64,000 nucleotides of DNA from Streptomyces caniscabiei (GCF_014930365.1 NZ_JABXWI010000009.1:394052-458051), one strand, 5' to 3'. Counted from the stretch's first letter, positions 17,495-25,746 are shown. Notes: generated from the sequence alone by a model not told the origin. Numbers and translations are program-made.

Positions 17495-17625
17495 AGCCGG
17501 TCACGATTCCGTCCAGGGCAGTCCGGCTCGCCGCCTCTGCCGAGGGCGGCTCACGGTTGCGGGTCAGCGCCGGATTTGCACCGGCTTCCCCCTGTACGGG
17601 TGTGATGACGACGCGGTCACTCTAC
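17495..17625 (-). promoter_or_regulatory. Cobalamin (B12) riboswitch
   Basis: On the minus strand the conserved core reads GGGGGAAGCCGGTGCAAATC then CGGCGCTGACCCGC and AACCGTGAG. These are the highly conserved AdoCbl riboswitch segments. A later GAGCCGGACTGCCC fits the B12-box region. It lies about 110 bases before the barrel-protein start, and the GC-rich hairpins at about 17400-17490 are the likely expression platform. High B12 should turn the operon off. Confidence 0.9.
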
Positions 17626-17679
17626 CTGCCGGTAGCCACGATTCTGAGGGCCACCCGGGGGCCGCGATAGGTTCGGGCC

Positions 17680-18504
17680 ATGCGTACGGGGAGACTGCTG
17701 GGCGCGGGCCGCACGGCCGACGTGTACGAACTCCACGCCGACGAGGGCGAGTCCGGGGCGGACGGCCCCGACGGCCTCGGCACGGTGACCGGGACCGCGG
17801 CCCCCGGCGGCGCCGCGGACCGTGACGGAGCCGACAGCCACACCGGACCCGGTGGTCGCGACGGGCGTACCGAACGCGGAGGTGGCGCCTGGGTGCTGCG
17901 GCGCTACCGGGACGGGTGGGGGGACGCGGCCGCCGAGGCCGAGGTCATGGAGTACGTACGGGGTCACGGCTACCCCGTTCCGCGCGTGCGCTCGGCGACC
18001 CGTACGGAGATGGTGCTGGAGCACCTGTCCGGCCCGACCCTGTTGGAGGCCTGCGCCGCCGGCCGGATCGCCCCACCGGAGGCCGGCGCCACCCTGGCCC
18101 ACCTCCTGCGGGCCCTCCACGCCGTCCAGCCCCGACACCGCCCCGGGGTCCGGGTGCTCCACCTGGACCTGCACCCGGACAACGTCGTCCTCCCCGCGCA
18201 CGGCCCGCAGGTCATCGACTGGAACAACACCGAGGAGGGGCCGCCCGGCCTGGACTGGGGTGTCTCCGCGACGATCCTCGCCCAGGTGGCCGTCGACCCG
18301 ACCGACCCCCGCGCGCCCCTGGCCCACGCCACCCTCACCTCGCTCCTCGCCCACCGCCCCGCCGACACCCTGACGCCCCACGACCTGACCGAAGCGATCC
18401 ACCGCCGGGCATCCACCCCGACCATGTCGTCCCGCGAGACCGAACTCCTGGGCCGAGCTGAGCAGTTGATCCTCCGGGTCATGTCGGCGGAGGCGGAGGC
18501 CTGA
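17680..18504 (+). CDS. Aminoglycoside phosphotransferase-family kinase
   Basis: A 274-residue kinase-like protein. The glycine-rich start (MRTGRLLGAGRTADVYEL) is followed by a Gly/Asp-rich insert (about 25-70) and then WVLRRYRDG, EVMEYVRGHGYPVPRV and MVLEHLSGPTL. The catalytic loop is VLHLDLHPDNVVL, and QVIDWNN is the metal-binding segment. These are the marks of the APH/choline-kinase fold. The small substrate is unknown; real antibiotic resistance should not be assumed. A TAGGTT -10 element six to seven bases before the ATG, with no ribosome binding site, suggests a leaderless transcript. Confidence 0.75.
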   Translation: MRTGRLLGAGRTADVYELHADEGESGADGPDGLGTVTGTAAPGGAADRDGADSHTGPGGRDGRTERGGGAWVLRRYRDGWGDAAAEAEVMEYVRGHGYPVPRVRSATRTEMVLEHLSGPTLLEACAAGRIAPPEAGATLAHLLRALHAVQPRHRPGVRVLHLDLHPDNVVLPAHGPQVIDWNNTEEGPPGLDWGVSATILAQVAVDPTDPRAPLAHATLTSLLAHRPADTLTPHDLTEAIHRRASTPTMSSRETELLGRAEQLILRVMSAEAEA

Positions 18505-18531
18505 GCAGGCCGTAGGCCTTCAGGCTCCCCC

Positions 18532-19560
18532 TCAAACCGCCACGTACCGCACCGGATCGCTCCCCGGTACCGGCTCCGCCCTGCCCAGCTTCACCAGGCG
18601 GCGTACGTGGGCCTCCGCCTCGGAGACCGCGATGTTGCGGGAGGTGAAGGGGATGTCGGGCCAGGGGCGGTTCCACTCCATGCGTTCGGCGAGCTGCCAG
18701 GTGGTGAGGGGGGCGGCGAGAAGGACCAGCAGGTCGGCGAGGCGGGACTCGTGGTGGGCCAGCAACTCCCGTACGCGCGCGGCCGTATCGGTGAACGCGT
18801 ACTGATGCGCCGGAAGAATCTCCGCGGCGCCGAGGCGGCCCACGCGTTCGAGGGAGTCGAGGTAGTCGCCGAGGGGGTCGGTGACCGTGTCGTCGTCCGG
18901 GTCCTCGTAGAGCCCGATGTGCGGGCTGATCTCGGGCAGGAGGTGGTCGCCGGAGAACAGCCGTCCATGACCCGGGAGTCGGGCGGGGTGCGCCTCCTCC
19001 AGGTGGAGGCAGACATGCCCCGGCGTGTGGCCCGGCGTCCAGATCGCGCGGATCCGACGGCCGGGGAGGTCGAGGAGTTCGCCGGGCACGATCTCGCGGT
19101 CGGGGAGCGCGGGGGAGAAGCCGGGCAGCGCGCGCGGACCGCGCGGCGCCCGCAGCGGCGCGAGGTGTTCCTCGGGCGCCCCCGCCGCCGTGAGCTTGTC
19201 CGTCATGTAGGAGTACCAGCGCTCCGGGCCGGTCCCCCGTGTGCGCCGCACGATCGCCGTGTCCGCCGCGTGCATCGCCACCCACGCCCCGGACGCCTCG
19301 CGCACCGCCCCCGACAGCCCGTGGTGGTCGGGGTGGTGGTGCGTGATCACGACCCCGTGGATCTCGGCGACCGACGTACCGCACGCGAGAAGGCCCGCGG
19401 CGAGCGTGTCCCAGGACGCCGGGTCGTCCCAGCCGGTGTCGACGAGCACCGGCCCGCGGTCGGTGTCCACGACGTACACCAGGGTGTGGCCGAGCGGGTT
19501 GTCCGGGATGGGGACCTCGATGGACCGTACGCCTCCGCCGTGATCGGTCACCTGTGTCAT
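18532..19560 (-). CDS. Metallo-beta-lactamase-fold hydrolase
   Basis: A 342-residue MBL-fold hydrolase with the metal motif THHHPDHHG, the second ligand in TPGHTPGH, SGDHLLP, and a C-terminal helical domain (TWQLAERMEWNRP...VRRLVKLGRAEPV) of the lactamase-B-associated winged-helix type. It resembles glyoxalase II-like or thioesterase-like enzymes. No ribosome binding site precedes the ATG, but TATAGT ends six bases upstream, so the mRNA is probably leaderless. A perfect KstR-consensus site covers the region just upstream of that -10, placing this gene in the steroid-type regulon by inference. Substrate unknown; acyl-CoA or lactone hydrolysis are options. Confidence 0.8.
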   Translation of the reverse strand: MTQVTDHGGGVRSIEVPIPDNPLGHTLVYVVDTDRGPVLVDTGWDDPASWDTLAAGLLACGTSVAEIHGVVITHHHPDHHGLSGAVREASGAWVAMHAADTAIVRRTRGTGPERWYSYMTDKLTAAGAPEEHLAPLRAPRGPRALPGFSPALPDREIVPGELLDLPGRRIRAIWTPGHTPGHVCLHLEEAHPARLPGHGRLFSGDHLLPEISPHIGLYEDPDDDTVTDPLGDYLDSLERVGRLGAAEILPAHQYAFTDTAARVRELLAHHESRLADLLVLLAAPLTTWQLAERMEWNRPWPDIPFTSRNIAVSEAEAHVRRLVKLGRAEPVPGSDPVRYVAV

Positions 19561-19566
19561 GAAGTC

Positions 19567-19588
19567 ACTATAACTAGAACGAGTTCCA
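19567..19588 (-). promoter_or_regulatory. Leaderless promoter with KstR-type operator
   Basis: TATAGT (minus strand, 19567-19572) ends six bases before the MBL ATG at 19560. Directly upstream is TAGAACGAGTTCCA (19575-19588), a perfect match to TnnAACnnGTTnnA. A bound repressor would cover the space between -10 and -35. Confidence 0.7.
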
Positions 19589-19654
19589 CCAGGGGTGGGT
19601 GCGAGAATCCGCGGCCGCCCCCACCGGCCGACGCATGACATGGACTCCTTCCCC

Positions 19655-19673
19655 TGGAACTGGTATCAGTTCC
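19655..19673. promoter_or_regulatory. Palindrome upstream of aldehyde dehydrogenase, KstR-like
   Basis: GGAACTG and CAGTTCC form a perfect 7-base inverted repeat around GTAT. TGGAACTGGTATCA (19655-19668) matches the KstR consensus with one mismatch, the same deviation as the site at 1504. Confidence 0.5.
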
Positions 19674-19683
19674 CTATTCGAAA

Positions 19684-19698
19684 CTGACGGTATGTCAG
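19684..19698. promoter_or_regulatory. CTGACG-N3-TGTCAG operator candidate
   Basis: CTGACGGTATGTCAG, 27 bases before the aldehyde dehydrogenase start, belongs to the palindrome family also seen at 1357, 28324 and 38276. Confidence 0.5.
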
Positions 19699-19724
19699 AG
19701 AAGTGGCTCCGGGAGGCGACGGCC

Positions 19725-21215
19725 ATGACCGAACTCGTGGAACACGGACAGCTGTTCATCGGCGGGGAGCTGACCGACCCCCTGGGCACGGACGTCATCG
19801 AGGTGGTCTCGCCGCACACGGAGGAGGTCATCGGCCGGGTCCCGCACGCCTCGCGCGCGGACGTCGACCGGGCCGTGGCCGCCGCGCGCCGGGCCTTCGA
19901 CCATGGCCCCTGGCCCCGGACGACCCTGGACGAGCGGATCGAGGTCGTGGCCCGGATCAAGGACGCCTTCGCGGTGCGCCACGAGGAGTTCGCCCGGATC
20001 ATCAGCGCCGAGAACGGCACCCCGTTCACCTCCAGCGTGATGGTGCAGGCCCTCGCGTCGATGATGGTGTGGGACGCGGCGATCACCACCGCCCGCGACT
20101 TCACCTACGAGGAGCAGCGGGCCGGCGTGCTCGGCCGGCTCCTCGTCCGGCGCGAGCCGGTCGGGGTGGTCGCGGCGGTCGTCCCCTGGAACGTGCCGCA
20201 GTTCACCGCCGCCGCCAAGCTCGCCCCCGCCCTTCTCGCCGGCTGCCCGGTGATCCTGAAGGTGTCGCCCGAAACCCCCCTGGACGCCTATCTGTTGGCG
20301 GAGATTGCCGCCGAGGCCGGTCTGCCCGAGGGTGTGCTCTCGATCCTGCCCGCCGACCGTGAGGTCAGCGAGTACCTGGTCGGTCACCCGGGCGTCGACA
20401 AGGTCTCCTTCACCGGCTCGGTCGCCGCCGGCAAGCGCGTCATGGAGGTCGCCGCCCGCAACCTCACCCGCGTCACCCTGGAGTTGGGCGGCAAGTCGGC
20501 GGCCGTGATCCTCCCCGACGCCGACGCGCAGACCGCCGTGAACGGCATCGCCCCGTTCGCCTGGATGATCAACGGCCAGGCGTGCGTGGCCCAGACCCGC
20601 ATCCTCGTCCCGCGTGCCCGCTACGACGAGTTCGCCGAGGCCTTCGCGGCGTACGCCTCCGCGCTGAAGATCGGCGACCCCCTGGACCCGGCCACCGAAC
20701 TCGGCCCGCTGGTCGCCGCCCGCCAGCAGCGCCGCAGCCTCGACTACATCCGCATCGGCCAGGAGGAGGGCGCGAAGATCCTCACCGGCGGCGGCCGTCC
20801 GGCGGCCCTGGAGCGCGGCTGGTACGTCGAACCGACCCTCTTCGGCGACGTCGACAACTCCATGCGCATCGCCCGGGAGGAGATCTTCGGCCCGGTCATC
20901 TGCCTCCTGCCGTACGGCGACGAGGACGAGGCCGTCCGTATCGCCGACGACTCCGAGTACGGGCTCAGCGGCAGCGTCTGGACCGCCGACGACGAACGCG
21001 GCATCGACGTCGCCCGCCGGGTCCGTACCGGCACCTACTCGGTCAACACCTTCAGCCTCGACATGTTCGGCCCGTTCGGCGGCTACAAGAACTCCGGCCT
21101 CGGGCGCGAGTTCGGCCCCGAGGGCTACGGCGAGTACCTGGAGCACAAGATGATCCACCTGCCCGCCGGATACGAGCCGCCCGCCGGTGCCGCCGAGGGC
21201 AAGGGGGTCGGGTGA
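19725..21215 (+). CDS. NAD(P)-dependent aldehyde dehydrogenase
   Basis: A 496-residue ALDH-superfamily enzyme oxidising an aldehyde to an acid. Visible marks are PWNVP, the cofactor loop FTGSVAAGK, general base Glu253 in LELGGKS, nucleophile Cys287 in NGQACVAQTR, EEIFGPV, and the C-terminal PFGGYKNSGLGREFG. The start at 19725 has GGGAGG upstream; an ATG at 19692 would overlap a palindrome. The stop shares one base with the ferredoxin start, so the two are coupled. Together with CYP125 it could oxidise a steroid C26 aldehyde, but this is inferred from shared operator sequences. Confidence 0.85.
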   Translation: MTELVEHGQLFIGGELTDPLGTDVIEVVSPHTEEVIGRVPHASRADVDRAVAAARRAFDHGPWPRTTLDERIEVVARIKDAFAVRHEEFARIISAENGTPFTSSVMVQALASMMVWDAAITTARDFTYEEQRAGVLGRLLVRREPVGVVAAVVPWNVPQFTAAAKLAPALLAGCPVILKVSPETPLDAYLLAEIAAEAGLPEGVLSILPADREVSEYLVGHPGVDKVSFTGSVAAGKRVMEVAARNLTRVTLELGGKSAAVILPDADAQTAVNGIAPFAWMINGQACVAQTRILVPRARYDEFAEAFAAYASALKIGDPLDPATELGPLVAARQQRRSLDYIRIGQEEGAKILTGGGRPAALERGWYVEPTLFGDVDNSMRIAREEIFGPVICLLPYGDEDEAVRIADDSEYGLSGSVWTADDERGIDVARRVRTGTYSVNTFSLDMFGPFGGYKNSGLGREFGPEGYGEYLEHKMIHLPAGYEPPAGAAEGKGVG

Positions 21216-21448
21216 TGGGCGACCGCTGGCACGTGGAGGTCGACCGCGCCCTCTGCATCGGCTCCGCCCAGTGCGTCCACCTCGCCCCGGACGCCTTCCG
21301 CCTCGACTCCGCCATGCAGTCCCACCCCGTCGAACCGGAGACCGACGCCCACGAACGCGTCCTGAAGGCGGCGGAGGGCTGCCCGGTGGAGGCGATCTCC
21401 ATCGCCCTGCTCGGGAGCGGGGAGCCGGTGTTCCCGCCGGAGGAGTAG
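21215..21448 (+). CDS. Single-cluster 3Fe-4S ferredoxin
   Basis: A 77-residue ferredoxin. Cys14-x5-Cys20 and Cys56-Pro bind the cluster; the position of the usual extra cysteine is Ala18, which gives a 3Fe-4S rather than a 4Fe-4S cluster. Such proteins pass electrons to P450s in actinobacteria. Translation starts at the ATG of TGATG, overlapping the aldehyde dehydrogenase stop. No P450 gene is adjacent, so the CYP125-like enzyme at 115 is a plausible partner. Confidence 0.9.
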   Translation: MGDRWHVEVDRALCIGSAQCVHLAPDAFRLDSAMQSHPVEPETDAHERVLKAAEGCPVEAISIALLGSGEPVFPPEE

Positions 21449-21504
21449 GGGCCCTACGCTCTGCGGTCGGCACACGAACGACAACACACGCGGGGCGGGA
21501 AGAA

Positions 21505-22371
21505 GTGCGGAAGTCCGAGGCCAAGGGGCTGATCGAGCAGGCGTACGCGGCCTGGGACGCCGAGGAGTGGCAGCGCGCCGCCGACCTCTACGAGCAGGTG
21601 CTCGCGCACTTCCCGGACGAGGGGCCGAGCGCGGAGTGGTGGTACGACGCCGCGCTCGGCCACAAGTTCCTGCGCAACTGGGACAAGGCGTACGAGCTGG
21701 GCGTCCAGGCGGCCGCCCGGGCGCCGCGCGGCGAGGGCGACCCCGCGTTCTGGAACCTCGGTATCGCGGCCACGATCCGCCGGGACTGGGCGGTCGCGCG
21801 CGACGCCTGGGCCGGTTTCGGCCTCGACGTCCCGGCCGGCGAGGGCGCGATCGAGGGCCGTTTCGGCCATGCCTGTGTGCGCCTGGACACCGGGGGCGAA
21901 CGCGAGGTGGTGTGGATCGAGCGGCTGTGCCCGACGCGCGGCCGCGTCGTCAACGTCCCCGTGACCGGCGGCCGCCGCTACGGCGAGATCGTCCTCCACG
22001 ACGGTCAGCCCAACGGCGAACGCGTCGTCGACGGCACGACGTTCCCCGTCTTCGACGAACTGCTGCTCTTCGAGGCGTCCGGCCTGCCCACCCTCCAGGT
22101 GACGGTCGCGGTGGGGGAGGGCGCCGACCTGGAGGCCCTGGTCGCCCTCTTCGGCGCCCACGACCTCGGCGCGGAGACCGCCGACAGCGTCACCGTGCAC
22201 TGTGCCTGCTGCAGCGAGGGCACGATCCACAAGGAGCACACGCCGACCCGCACCGGCGCCCAGCGCCTCCGCCTCGGGGCACCGGAGGAGGACGCCCGAC
22301 GGCTGCTGGACCTGTGGGCGGGCGAGAAGGCGATCGGGCGCAGCTGGAGCGGCCTGGAGATCATGGGCTGA
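21505..22371 (+). CDS. Tetratricopeptide-repeat protein with cysteine cluster, function unknown
   Basis: A 288-residue cytoplasmic protein. The N-terminal half has TPR-like helices (EQAYAAWDAEEWQRAADLYEQVLAHFPDE, WWYDAALGHKFLRNWDKAYELGVQAAARAP). The C-terminal half is strand-rich, with IERLCPTRGRVVNVPVTGGRRYGEIVLHDG and a CACC cluster in VHCACCSEGTIHKEH that could bind metal. It is a conserved-looking actinobacterial hypothetical. The start is GTG at 21505 after GCGGGAAG. An in-frame extension upstream overlaps the ferredoxin gene and is not real. Confidence 0.65.
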   Translation: MRKSEAKGLIEQAYAAWDAEEWQRAADLYEQVLAHFPDEGPSAEWWYDAALGHKFLRNWDKAYELGVQAAARAPRGEGDPAFWNLGIAATIRRDWAVARDAWAGFGLDVPAGEGAIEGRFGHACVRLDTGGEREVVWIERLCPTRGRVVNVPVTGGRRYGEIVLHDGQPNGERVVDGTTFPVFDELLLFEASGLPTLQVTVAVGEGADLEALVALFGAHDLGAETADSVTVHCACCSEGTIHKEHTPTRTGAQRLRLGAPEEDARRLLDLWAGEKAIGRSWSGLEIMG

Positions 22372-22420
22372 GAACACAACCCTCGAAGGGTAAAAAATCC
22401 CCTTTGGGGGTTGTGTTCTC
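22370..22420 (+). terminator. Strong terminator with AT-rich inner hairpin
   Basis: GAGAACACAACCC (22370-22382, including the TPR stop) pairs perfectly with GGGTTGTGTTCTC (22408-22420). Inside it AAGGG and CCCTT form a second stem around an A-run. Its low GC stands out sharply from its surroundings. Confidence 0.8.
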
Positions 22421-22504
22421 GCATGGGCGTTCTATCGTAGAAATCAGCCTACGAGGCGAGTGAGGGAGTCGACCGGAGTAGCCGACATGGGCGCGAGGTA
22501 GCAG

Positions 22505-22612
22505 ATCCGCCGGTGCCGACGTCGACGGTCGGGCTGAGAGGCCGGAAGGCAGCAGGACAGGGCCGGAAGGCGACCCCCAGCACCTGATCCGGGTAATACC
22601 GGCGCAGGGAAC
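22505..22612 (+). promoter_or_regulatory. Orphan TPP (thiamine pyrophosphate) riboswitch
   Basis: The plus strand shows GGTGC, a CCGAC/GTCGG stem, GGCTGAGA, then CACCTGATCCGGGTAATACC followed by GGCGCAGGGA, the full set of thi-box consensus elements. No plus-strand gene follows until 23549; the next gene (22669-23331) is antisense. The closing P1 helix is not obvious, so it may be decayed. The bases between here and 22668 hold no recognisable gene. Confidence 0.85.
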
Positions 22613-22668
22613 CCGTCTCGTAGGTCTTTTCGCGCGCCCACTCCACTGCTCGGATCGCGTCCGCCCTC

Positions 22669-23331
22669 CTATGCCTGCTTCCGCCCTTCCGGGGCCGTCA
22701 GGTCGATCAGGCGGCACACCGTCTCGATGTCGATCTTCACCTGGGCGATGGAGGCACGGCCGGAGAGCCAGGTGATGAGGGCCGAGTGCCAGGTGTGCTC
22801 GATGACGCGGACGGCGGAGAGCTGCTCGGCGGTCGGGTCGGCCAGCCCCATCGCGTCGAGGATGATCGCGGTGGTCTGGTGGGAGACCTGGTCGACCTCG
22901 GGGCTGACGCTGCGGTCGGCGAAGGTGAGCGCCCGCACCATGGCGTCGGCGAGATGGGGCTCGCGCTGCAGGGCCCGGAACGCGCGCATCAGCGTCTCGG
23001 CGACCCGCTCGGCGGCCGCCTCGCCGGTCGGGGGCTTCTTGCGGAGCGTGCCGTGCATGTGCTCCAGCTGGGCCTGCATGGTGGCGACCAGCAGATGGAT
23101 CTTGGAGGGGAAGTAGCGGTAGAGGGTCCCCAGGGCGACCTGTGAGGACTCCGCGACCTCCCGCATCTGCACGGCGTCGAAACCGCCCCGGCTGGCCAAC
23201 TGGGCGCTGGCGTGCAGGATGCGGCGCCGGCGTGCCTCCTGGCGCTCCGTGAGGGGCGGCGAGTCCGGTCGCGCGGTGCCGGCATCCACCTTGGCCTCCA
23301 GCTTGGTCTCCACCTTGGCTTCCGCAGACAT
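22669..23331 (-). CDS. TetR-family repressor, KstR-like
   Basis: A 220-residue TetR regulator. The DNA-binding region GGFDAVQMREVAESSQVALGTLYRYFPSKIHLLVATM closely resembles mycobacterial KstR (AVQMRAVADRADVAVGTLYRYFPSKVHLLVSAL). KstR represses cholesterol catabolic genes until a CoA thioester of a steroid intermediate binds. The C-terminal part also aligns by eye (FADRSVSPEVDQV; VIEHTWHSALITWLSGRAS). The N-terminus has an unusual Lys/Glu-rich tail (AKVETKLEAKVDA). A perfect KstR-consensus site lies 150 bases upstream, so autoregulation is likely. Confidence 0.85.
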   Translation of the reverse strand: MSAEAKVETKLEAKVDAGTARPDSPPLTERQEARRRRILHASAQLASRGGFDAVQMREVAESSQVALGTLYRYFPSKIHLLVATMQAQLEHMHGTLRKKPPTGEAAAERVAETLMRAFRALQREPHLADAMVRALTFADRSVSPEVDQVSHQTTAIILDAMGLADPTAEQLSAVRVIEHTWHSALITWLSGRASIAQVKIDIETVCRLIDLTAPEGRKQA

Positions 23332-23480
23332 GGTTCTCGTTCCGTGACAGTCGTGACGGTCGGTGAGGATATGCGATCACAGAGCATGCCAGGGCGGGGG
23401 CCGTGGCGTGAATCACCTGATCCATCTCTCACAGCGGTACTACCAGCCGGTAGATTCGGAGCCTCTTGAACGATCAACTC

Positions 23481-23494
23481 TGAAACTTGTTCTA
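23481..23494. promoter_or_regulatory. KstR-type operator between the TetR and glycosyltransferase genes
   Basis: TGAAACTTGTTCTA is a perfect match to TnnAACnnGTTnnA. It lies 150 bases before the repressor start (leftward) and 55 bases before the glycosyltransferase start (rightward), in an AT-rich patch typical of a promoter. Confidence 0.7.
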
Positions 23495-23548
23495 GATTAC
23501 CGTCTCGTCGTAATCTCACGGGAAATCGCAGTGAGAAGGGGGCCAGGA

Positions 23549-24985
23549 GTGACCGCTGAGGCCAGTCGGGCGGCGTCCCGACGTGACCTTGCCGCCGACG
23601 GCGGGCGACCGCTCGACATCGCGCTCCTCACCTATAAAGGGAACCCGTTCTGCGGGGGCCAGGGCGTCTACGTACGGCATCTCTCGCGCGAGCTGGCCCG
23701 CCTCGGCCACCGGGTCGAGGTGATCGGTTCCCAGCCCTATCCCGTGCTCGACGAGGACGCCGTCCCCGCCGACGGACCGGGCGGAGTCTCCCTCACCGAG
23801 CTGCCCAGCCTCGACCTCTACCGCCAGCCCGACCCCTTCCGCACCCCGAAGCGGGGCGAGTACCGCGACTGGATCGACGCCCTCGAAGTGGCGACCATGT
23901 GGACCGGCGGCTTCCCGGAGCCCCTGACGTTCTCCCTGCGCGCCCGCCGCCACCTGCGCGCCCGCCGCGGCGAGTTCGACGTCGTCCACGACAACCAGAC
24001 CCTCGGGTACGGGCTGCTGGGCGACGTGGGCGCCCCGCTGGTCACCACCATTCACCACCCCATCACCGTCGACCGGCAGTTGGAGCTGGACGCCGCCGAG
24101 GGCCGGCAGCGCCGGATGTCCGTACGCCGCTGGTACGCCTTCACGCGCATGCAGAAGCGGGTCGCGCGGCGGCTGCCGTCCGTGCTGACCGTCTCCGGCA
24201 CCTCCCGCCAGGAGATCGTCGACCACCTCGGTGTGCGCGACGACCGGATGCACGTCGTCCACATCGGCGCCGACACCGACCTCTTCTCGCCGAATCCGGC
24301 CGTGCCGCAGGTGTCCGGCCGGATCGTCACCACCTCCAGCGCGGACGTGCCGCTCAAGGGCCTCGTCTTCCTCGTCGAGGCGCTCGCCAAGGTGCGCACC
24401 GAGCACACCGCCGCCCACCTGGTCGTCGTCGGCAAGCGGCCCACCGAGGGCCCGGTCGCCCAGGCGATCGAGCGGTACGGCCTCGAAGGCGCCGTCGAGT
24501 TCGTCAAGGGCATCTCCGACGCCGAACTTGTCGACCTGGTCCGCTCGGCCGAGGTCGCCTGCGTGCCCTCGCTGTACGAGGGGTTCTCGCTCCCGGCTGC
24601 CGAGGCCATGGCCACCGGTACGCCGCTGGTCGCCACCACCGGCGGAGCCATACCGGAGGTCGCCGGACCCGACGGCGAGACCTGCCTCGCGGTGCCCCCG
24701 GGAGACCCGGGCGCCCTGGCCACCGCGCTCGGCCGCCTGCTCGGCGACCCCGACCTCCGCCGACGGCTCGGCCGCGCGGGGCGCGAGCGTGTACTGAGCC
24801 GGTTCACCTGGGCCAAGGCGGCCGAGGGCACGGTCGCCCACTACCGCGAGGCGATCGCCCGCGGGGCCGCCGGACGGGCCGGAGCCGCCGGACGAGCCCG
24901 AGCCGCCGACACGGCTGATGCCGTCGAAGAAGCAGTCGAAGCAAACCGCGAAAGCGCCAACCGCGAAAGCAGGGCCACGTGCTGA
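23549..24985 (+). CDS. GT4-family glycosyltransferase
   Basis: A 478-residue retaining glycosyltransferase of GT-B fold. The N-domain has the glycine-rich acceptor loop TYKGNPFCGGQGVYVRHLSRELARLGHRVEV. The C-domain has HIGADTDLFSP, VPLKGLVFLVEAL, VVGKRPTEGPVAQ and the sugar-nucleotide motif PSLYEGFSLPAAEAMATGTPLVAT. An Ala/Arg-rich tail of about 45 residues extends past the usual end. GTG at 23549 has AAGGGGG at correct spacing, preferred over GTG at 23531. It overlaps the methyltransferase by 7 bases and heads a three-gene operon. Acceptor and sugar are unknown. Confidence 0.8.
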   Translation: MTAEASRAASRRDLAADGGRPLDIALLTYKGNPFCGGQGVYVRHLSRELARLGHRVEVIGSQPYPVLDEDAVPADGPGGVSLTELPSLDLYRQPDPFRTPKRGEYRDWIDALEVATMWTGGFPEPLTFSLRARRHLRARRGEFDVVHDNQTLGYGLLGDVGAPLVTTIHHPITVDRQLELDAAEGRQRRMSVRRWYAFTRMQKRVARRLPSVLTVSGTSRQEIVDHLGVRDDRMHVVHIGADTDLFSPNPAVPQVSGRIVTTSSADVPLKGLVFLVEALAKVRTEHTAAHLVVVGKRPTEGPVAQAIERYGLEGAVEFVKGISDAELVDLVRSAEVACVPSLYEGFSLPAAEAMATGTPLVATTGGAIPEVAGPDGETCLAVPPGDPGALATALGRLLGDPDLRRRLGRAGRERVLSRFTWAKAAEGTVAHYREAIARGAAGRAGAAGRARAADTADAVEEAVEANRESANRESRATC

Positions 24986-25746
24986 CCGTCGATTTCTCCA
25001 GGTTCCCGCTCGCCCCGGGGGACCGGGTCCTGGATCTCGGCTGTGGAGCGGGCCGGCACGCCTTCGAGTGCTACCGGCGCGGCGCCCAGGTCGTGGCCCT
25101 CGACCAGAACGCCGAGGAGATCCGCGAGGTCGCCAAGTGGTTCGCGGCGATGAAGGAGGCCGGCGAGGCCCCCGAGGGCGCCACCGCCACCGCGATGGAG
25201 GGCGACGCCCTCGCGCTGCCGTTCCCCGACGAGTCCTTCGACGTCGTCATCATCTCCGAGGTGATGGAGCACATCCCCGACGACAAGGGCGTCCTCGCCG
25301 AGATGGTCCGGGTGCTCAGGCCCGGCGGCCGGATAGCCGTCACCGTGCCGCGCTACGGCCCCGAGAAGGTCTGCTGGGCGCTCTCCGACGCCTACCACGA
25401 GGTCGAGGGCGGCCACATCCGCATCTACAAGGCGGACGAACTCCTCGCCAAGATCCGCGAGGCGGGCCTCAAGCCGTACGGCACCCACCACGCCCACGCC
25501 CTGCACTCGCCCTACTGGTGGCTGAAGTGCGCGTTCGGCGTCGACAACGACAAGGCGCTGCCCGTGCGGGCGTACCACAAGCTGCTGGTCTGGGACATCA
25601 TGAAGAAGCCCCTGGCCACGCGGGTCGCCGAGGAGGCGCTGAACCCGCTGATCGGCAAGAGCTTCGTGGCGTACGCGACCAAGCCGCACCTGCCGGTCGC
25701 CGCTGCCGCCACCACCGCCGCCGCTGCCCCGGCGGACGCCAAGTGA
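24979..25746 (+). CDS. Class I SAM-dependent methyltransferase
   Basis: A 255-residue methyltransferase. Motif I VLDLGCGAGRHAFE binds SAM, followed by VVALDQNAEEI, GDALALPFPDESFDVVIISEVMEHIPD and LRPGGRIAVTVPRYGPE, as in Methyltransf_11 enzymes. Translation is coupled to the genes on both sides (7-base overlap upstream, GTGA downstream). The C-terminus ends in an Ala/Pro tail. It probably methylates the product of the neighbouring glycosyltransferase or its lipid acceptor; this is inference. Confidence 0.8.
   Translation: MLTVDFSRFPLAPGDRVLDLGCGAGRHAFECYRRGAQVVALDQNAEEIREVAKWFAAMKEAGEAPEGATATAMEGDALALPFPDESFDVVIISEVMEHIPDDKGVLAEMVRVLRPGGRIAVTVPRYGPEKVCWALSDAYHEVEGGHIRIYKADELLAKIREAGLKPYGTHHAHALHSPYWWLKCAFGVDNDKALPVRAYHKLLVWDIMKKPLATRVAEEALNPLIGKSFVAYATKPHLPVAAAATTAAAAPADAK

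Noticed and set aside
17680..18504. Aminoglycoside resistance gene
   Set aside because: The kinase fold fits, but the family is broad and there is no resistance context, so only the fold is reported.
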